Of a stretch of 8,279 nucleotides of DNA, positions 5,418-8,279 are shown piece by piece. Location: assembly GCA_013695775.1 (NCBI GenBank), contig JACCZV010000047.1:1-8279 (forward strand), in the 5' to 3' direction. How positions within the stretch are numbered: position 1 is the stretch's first letter; each line of letters opens with the position of its first letter. This DNA comes from Chitinophagales bacterium (lineage in GTDB: Bacteria > Bacteroidota > Bacteroidia > Chitinophagales > UBA10324). The position numbers and the translations under genes are program-made. The notes under the pieces are model-generated. The model was given only the letters and a program-made list of their open reading frames with translations. It was not told the DNA's origin and did not search any database.

Positions 5418-6983
5418 ATGACCAGACTGTTCGTGATTTTTTTCCTGTCTATTTTTGAAAATGGATTCAGCCAGTTTCTGAATGTGAAAGTTGGTGATGG
5501 AAATGCTGAAGAGCCAAGCATTTTTATCAACCCTAAAAACACGAATAATATAGTTGCAGGGGCAAACATCAATTATGTTTATCATTCAATGGATGGCGGC
5601 CTTAGCTGGTCAGTAGATAACTTAACCTCACCTTATGGTGTTTGGGGCGATCCCTGCATCTTCACTGATACTGCAGGAAATTTTTATTATGTTCATCTCT
5701 CAAATCCTCCGGCAGATAGCGGACATTGGATAGATCGCATTGTTTGCCAGAAATCCACAGACCAAGGTGTAACATGGTCATCGGGTACCTATACAGGCCT
5801 GATCGGAAATCATAATCAGGATAAAGCATGGACAACGGTTGATCCCCAAACAAATTCCATTTATATAACATGGACTGATTTTGAAGCTTATGGCAGCTCG
5901 AGTCCTAACGACAGCTCAGTGATCCTGTTTTCGAAATCTGTGGATGAAGGTGCCACATGGCGCAAACCGCTTCGAATCAGCAAGCTTGCCGGCGATTGTA
6001 TTGATAGTGACAATACCGCTGAAGGTGCAGTACCGGCCGTGGGTGCCAACGGGGAGGTATATGTAGCATGGTCGAATCGTGACACCATATTTTTTGACAA
6101 ATCGCTGGATGGAGGCAAAACATGGATGGCTGAAGATGGGATAATTTCCGATCAGCCGGGCGGCTGGGATTTTTTCGTTCCAGGCCTTCAGCGTTGTAAT
6201 GGTTTCCCTATTACCAGATGCGATCTTAGCGGAAGCGCATATAATGGAACCATATACGTTAACTGGGCTGATCAGCGCAATGGAACTGATAATACGGATG
6301 TATGGATTTCCAGTTCCACCGACAATGGCGTTACCTGGTCACTACCGCTAAAAGTTAATGATGACAATCTGAATAAGCATCAATTCTTAACCTGGATGGA
6401 TGTAGACCAGGCAAACGGCAACATTTACATCATCTTTTATGATCGAAGAAATTATAGCGATGAAACCACAGATGTCTTTCTTGCTTACTCCACAGATGGG
6501 GGAAATTCTTTTATAAATCAAAAAATCAGCGATGTTCCGTTCATTCCAAATACTTCCGCTTTCTTTGGCGATTATTCAAATATCAGTGCCTTCAACGGAA
6601 AAATTGCTCCGATTTGGACGCGTCAGGATGGTTCTTCTACCTCCGTCTGGACTGCGATTATTGATTTCAGCACACTTACAGAAGAAACTCCGGACTTTAA
6701 AACAGACCATTTTATATTGCTTCAAAATTTTCCGAATCCATTCAGCGATATAACAAGGATTGAGATGAACATCGATGTGCCTGGCCATTATTCATTGTCG
6801 CTTTACGACCTGCTCGGATTAAAGGTAGCCGACATCATCTCCAATGAATTTCTCTCGAAAGGCAACCATTCGCTAACACTTAATTCCTCTTCTCTTAATT
6901 TGTCGTTAGGCTCTTACTATTATTCTTTGCAAAAGGGAAATGAAGTGCAAACAAAGCGGCTACTGTTTTTGCGACCAGAATGA
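5418..6983 (+). CDS. Secreted Asp-box (BNR) beta-propeller protein with T9SS type A sorting domain
   Basis: I start at the ATG at 5418 (521 residues) because it gives a standard signal peptide (MTRLFVIFFLSIF, cleaved near GFSQ, 16-19); a longer frame from 5304 adds 38 hydrophobic residues and crosses the likely promoter. Six Asp boxes (S-x-D-x-G-x-T-W type) lie at 57-64 (SMDGGLSW), 113-120 (STDQGVTW), 174-181 (SVDEGATW), 229-236 (SLDGGKTW), 300-307 (STDNGVTW) and 358-365 (STDGGNSF), with strands such as IYITW, VYVAW and IYVNWADQRNG between them. This fits a six-bladed propeller as in sialidases and related glycan-binding proteins. I see no F/Y-R-I-P motif, so sialidase activity is not supported. 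Residues 437-521 are a complete T9SS type A C-terminal domain, beginning NFPNPF and ending near KRLLFLRPE, which directs export across the outer membrane. The SGNH hydrolase gene starts 43 bp downstream. Confidence 0.88.
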   Translation: MTRLFVIFFLSIFENGFSQFLNVKVGDGNAEEPSIFINPKNTNNIVAGANINYVYHSMDGGLSWSVDNLTSPYGVWGDPCIFTDTAGNFYYVHLSNPPADSGHWIDRIVCQKSTDQGVTWSSGTYTGLIGNHNQDKAWTTVDPQTNSIYITWTDFEAYGSSSPNDSSVILFSKSVDEGATWRKPLRISKLAGDCIDSDNTAEGAVPAVGANGEVYVAWSNRDTIFFDKSLDGGKTWMAEDGIISDQPGGWDFFVPGLQRCNGFPITRCDLSGSAYNGTIYVNWADQRNGTDNTDVWISSSTDNGVTWSLPLKVNDDNLNKHQFLTWMDVDQANGNIYIIFYDRRNYSDETTDVFLAYSTDGGNSFINQKISDVPFIPNTSAFFGDYSNISAFNGKIAPIWTRQDGSSTSVWTAIIDFSTLTEETPDFKTDHFILLQNFPNPFSDITRIEMNIDVPGHYSLSLYDLLGLKVADIISNEFLSKGNHSLTLNSSSLNLSLGSYYYSLQKGNEVQTKRLLFLRPE

Positions 6984-7026
6984 GAACACCTGATCTTAAT
7001 AACCAATATTTTTCTATTGAATTCTT

Positions 7027-7740
7027 ATGGCAAAACACCTGGTTCAAAATAAAGACTTTCTCCTATTTATCTGTTCAGTCTTTGTGGCGATATTGCCCGC
7101 CTTTTCACAAGGTCAGAATATGGAAGCAAATGCTAAGGAGTTTACAATGCTGTCACTCGGGGATTCATATACGATAGGAGAGCAGGTAGATGAAGCGGAT
7201 CGGTTTCCAAATCAAACGGTGCTGCAGCTTCATTCTAAAGGGATATATTTTAATAAACCAAAAATCATTGCTACCACAGGATGGACAACGGATGAATTGC
7301 TGTCTGCAATAGAAAAGGTAAACCTACAACCTCCGTATGATTTTGTCACCCTGCTCATAGGAGTAAATAACCAATACCGCGGCAGAGATGAAGAAGAATA
7401 TCGAAAAGAGTTTGTACAGTTGCTTGATCTTGCAATAACCTTTGCAGGAGAGAAAAAAAACCATGTCATCGTTCTCTCTATTCCCGATTGGGGAGCAACT
7501 CCTTTCGCAGAAGGAAAGGATCGCAAAAACATTGCATCAGAAATTGACAGCTTCAATGCTATTAACATGAAAGAGAGTATGAATCATGGGTTACATTATA
7601 TTGACATTACCCCTATATCTCGCAATGCAGCCATTGATTCATCACTTGTTGCTTCGGACGGCCTCCATCCATCAGGTAAAATGTATGCGCAATGGGCAGA
7701 GTTGGTTGCAGCAGTTATCAAGGAAGAGGTAATGAAGTAA
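7027..7740 (+). CDS. Exported SGNH/GDSL-type hydrolase (esterase/lipase family)
   Basis: 237 residues. A signal peptide is visible: MAKHLVQNK, a hydrophobic core (11-25) and cleavage near AFSQG (25-29). SGNH block I is LGDSYTIG (44-51) with nucleophile Ser47; block II contributes Gly85 (TTGWTTDEL); block III is GVNNQ (112-116) with oxyanion-hole Asn114; block V is DGLHPSG (211-217) with catalytic Asp211 and His214. All four blocks are intact, so an active esterase, lipase or carbohydrate deacetylase is likely; the substrate is not evident. Cys16 lies inside the hydrophobic core and does not look like a lipobox. There is no C-terminal sorting domain, so the protein probably stays in the periplasm. 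It lies 43 bp after the Asp-box gene in the same direction and could be co-transcribed with it. Confidence 0.9.
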   Translation: MAKHLVQNKDFLLFICSVFVAILPAFSQGQNMEANAKEFTMLSLGDSYTIGEQVDEADRFPNQTVLQLHSKGIYFNKPKIIATTGWTTDELLSAIEKVNLQPPYDFVTLLIGVNNQYRGRDEEEYRKEFVQLLDLAITFAGEKKNHVIVLSIPDWGATPFAEGKDRKNIASEIDSFNAINMKESMNHGLHYIDITPISRNAAIDSSLVASDGLHPSGKMYAQWAELVAAVIKEEVMK

Positions 7741-7821
7741 GCGGCAATGGAATCGGTATCTTAAATTAAGCATCAATTTGCAACTTATTATGTATTAAGT
7801 TGTCAGCTCTCAAACTTTTTT
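7741..7821. other. Short intergenic spacer between the hydrolase and dehydrogenase genes
   Basis: An 81-bp AT-rich gap. I see no U-tract terminator and no clear TAnnTTTG promoter at good spacing. An 11-bp palindrome CTTAAATTAAG lies at 7760-7770 and TTTG at 7777-7780. Read-through into the next gene is possible. Confidence 0.4.
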
Positions 7822-8279
7822 ATGACAACTGTTTTCGTCACCGGCACCACCTCAGGATTCGGAAAAGCAATAGCTGAAAAATTTGCGCAAAAGGGATACA
7901 GCGTCGTCATTACCGGCCGCAGGCACGAACGATTACAATCACTTGCGTCAGCACTAAAGCAAAGTTGTAATGCAGAGGTGCTTCCCCTTCTATTCGATGT
8001 TCGCGATAGGCATGCAGTCAATCAAGCCATTTCGTCTATGCCGGAAAAGTGGAAAGAGAGTATCAGTATTTTGGTAAATAATGCCGGGCTTGCTGCAGGG
8101 TTAGATTCCATTCAGGAGGGCTCTTCGGATGATTGGGACACGATGATTGATACGAACGTGAAAGGCTTGCTTTATGTAACCAAAGCCATTATCCCTTTCT
8201 TGATTCAAAATTCACACGGACATATTATCAATATTGGATCCACGGCTGCAAAATATGTGTATGAAAAAGGAAATGTTTA
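7822..8279 (+). CDS. Short-chain dehydrogenase/reductase, YdfG-like (3' end outside window)
   Basis: The frame opens at the ATG at 7822 and stays open to the window edge (152 complete codons). The N-terminus is a classical SDR Rossmann fold: MTTVFVTGTTSGFGKAIA carries the TGxxxGxG nucleotide-binding motif (7-14). The Arg pair in TGRRHERL (31-38) suggests NADP(H) preference. Next come FDVRD for the adenine-binding Asp (about 58-62), NNAG (86-89), the helix TNVKGLLYVTKA (111-122) and INIGSTA with the catalytic Ser (about 137-143). The last readable residues are KGNV; in YdfG-type enzymes the catalytic Tyr-x3-Lys follows directly (NVYCATK), and the window stops within that Tyr codon (TA-). The YdfG-like assignment (NADP-dependent 3-hydroxy acid/serine dehydrogenase) rests on this GNV ending and is tentative; the SDR family call is firm. 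Confidence 0.9.
   Translation, partial: MTTVFVTGTTSGFGKAIAEKFAQKGYSVVITGRRHERLQSLASALKQSCNAEVLPLLFDVRDRHAVNQAISSMPEKWKESISILVNNAGLAAGLDSIQEGSSDDWDTMIDTNVKGLLYVTKAIIPFLIQNSHGHIINIGSTAAKYVYEKGNV

Noticed and set aside
5418..6983. Sialidase (neuraminidase) call for the Asp-box protein
   Set aside because: Asp boxes occur in many propellers; no F/Y-R-I-P motif or Arg triad could be identified by eye.
6980..7177. Open frame overlapping the Asp-box stop codon by an ATGA
   Set aside because: The overlap looks like translational coupling, but the frame runs through the signal peptide and catalytic-Ser region of the SGNH hydrolase in another frame and encodes nothing recognisable.
7760..7770. Palindrome CTTAAATTAAG after the SGNH gene
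   Set aside because: It is short, AT-rich and has a one-base centre, so it cannot form a terminator, and such palindromes arise easily by chance.
1..8279. Defence system, prophage or integrated element
   Set aside because: No integrase, transposase, attachment repeats, nuclease/toxin pairs, retron-like RNA or reverse transcriptase is visible; the genes are housekeeping, envelope and metabolic types.

Overview
The window looks like chromosomal DNA from a member of the Bacteroidota, probably an environmental relative of the Chitinophagia/Sphingobacteriia. The evidence is a type IX secretion (T9SS) C-terminal sorting domain, a group III truncated haemoglobin, TAnnTTTG-type promoter boxes, no clear Shine-Dalgarno sequences, moderately AT-rich coding sequence and an intergenic palindromic repeat family of a kind I recall from this phylum. 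The phylum call is an inference from these signs, not a taxonomic search.

Left block (1-1483, minus strand): a truncated haemoglobin gene is followed 15 bp later by a small exported beta-rich protein, and 26 bp after that by a second, diverged copy of the same family that runs off the left edge. The three probably form one transcription unit. The haemoglobin has an unusual C-terminal tail that resembles the last strands of a T9SS sorting domain. Divergent from it is a small ABM-fold (quinol monooxygenase-like) protein at 1610-1918, with a plausible terminator at its end.

Centre (1995-5253, minus strand): a 657-residue membrane glycosyltransferase has an N-terminal GT2 domain fused to a Rossmann/sugar-phosphotransferase-like region whose catalytic core appears deleted. 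Next comes a 661-bp gene-free stretch, most of it filled by a composite array of inverted palindromic repeats (about 4131-4624), and then recR, whose stop codon lies 5 bp from the array edge.

Right block (5418-8279, plus strand): a secreted six-Asp-box beta-propeller protein with a full T9SS sorting domain, a secreted SGNH/GDSL hydrolase 43 bp downstream, and a short-chain dehydrogenase cut by the right edge just before its catalytic Tyr.

I see no CRISPR array, integrase, transposase, tRNA, rRNA or recognisable defence system. The strongest candidates for something undescribed are the haemoglobin tail, the GT2/pseudo-phosphotransferase fusion and the repeat array. None of them amounts to a demonstrated new system.
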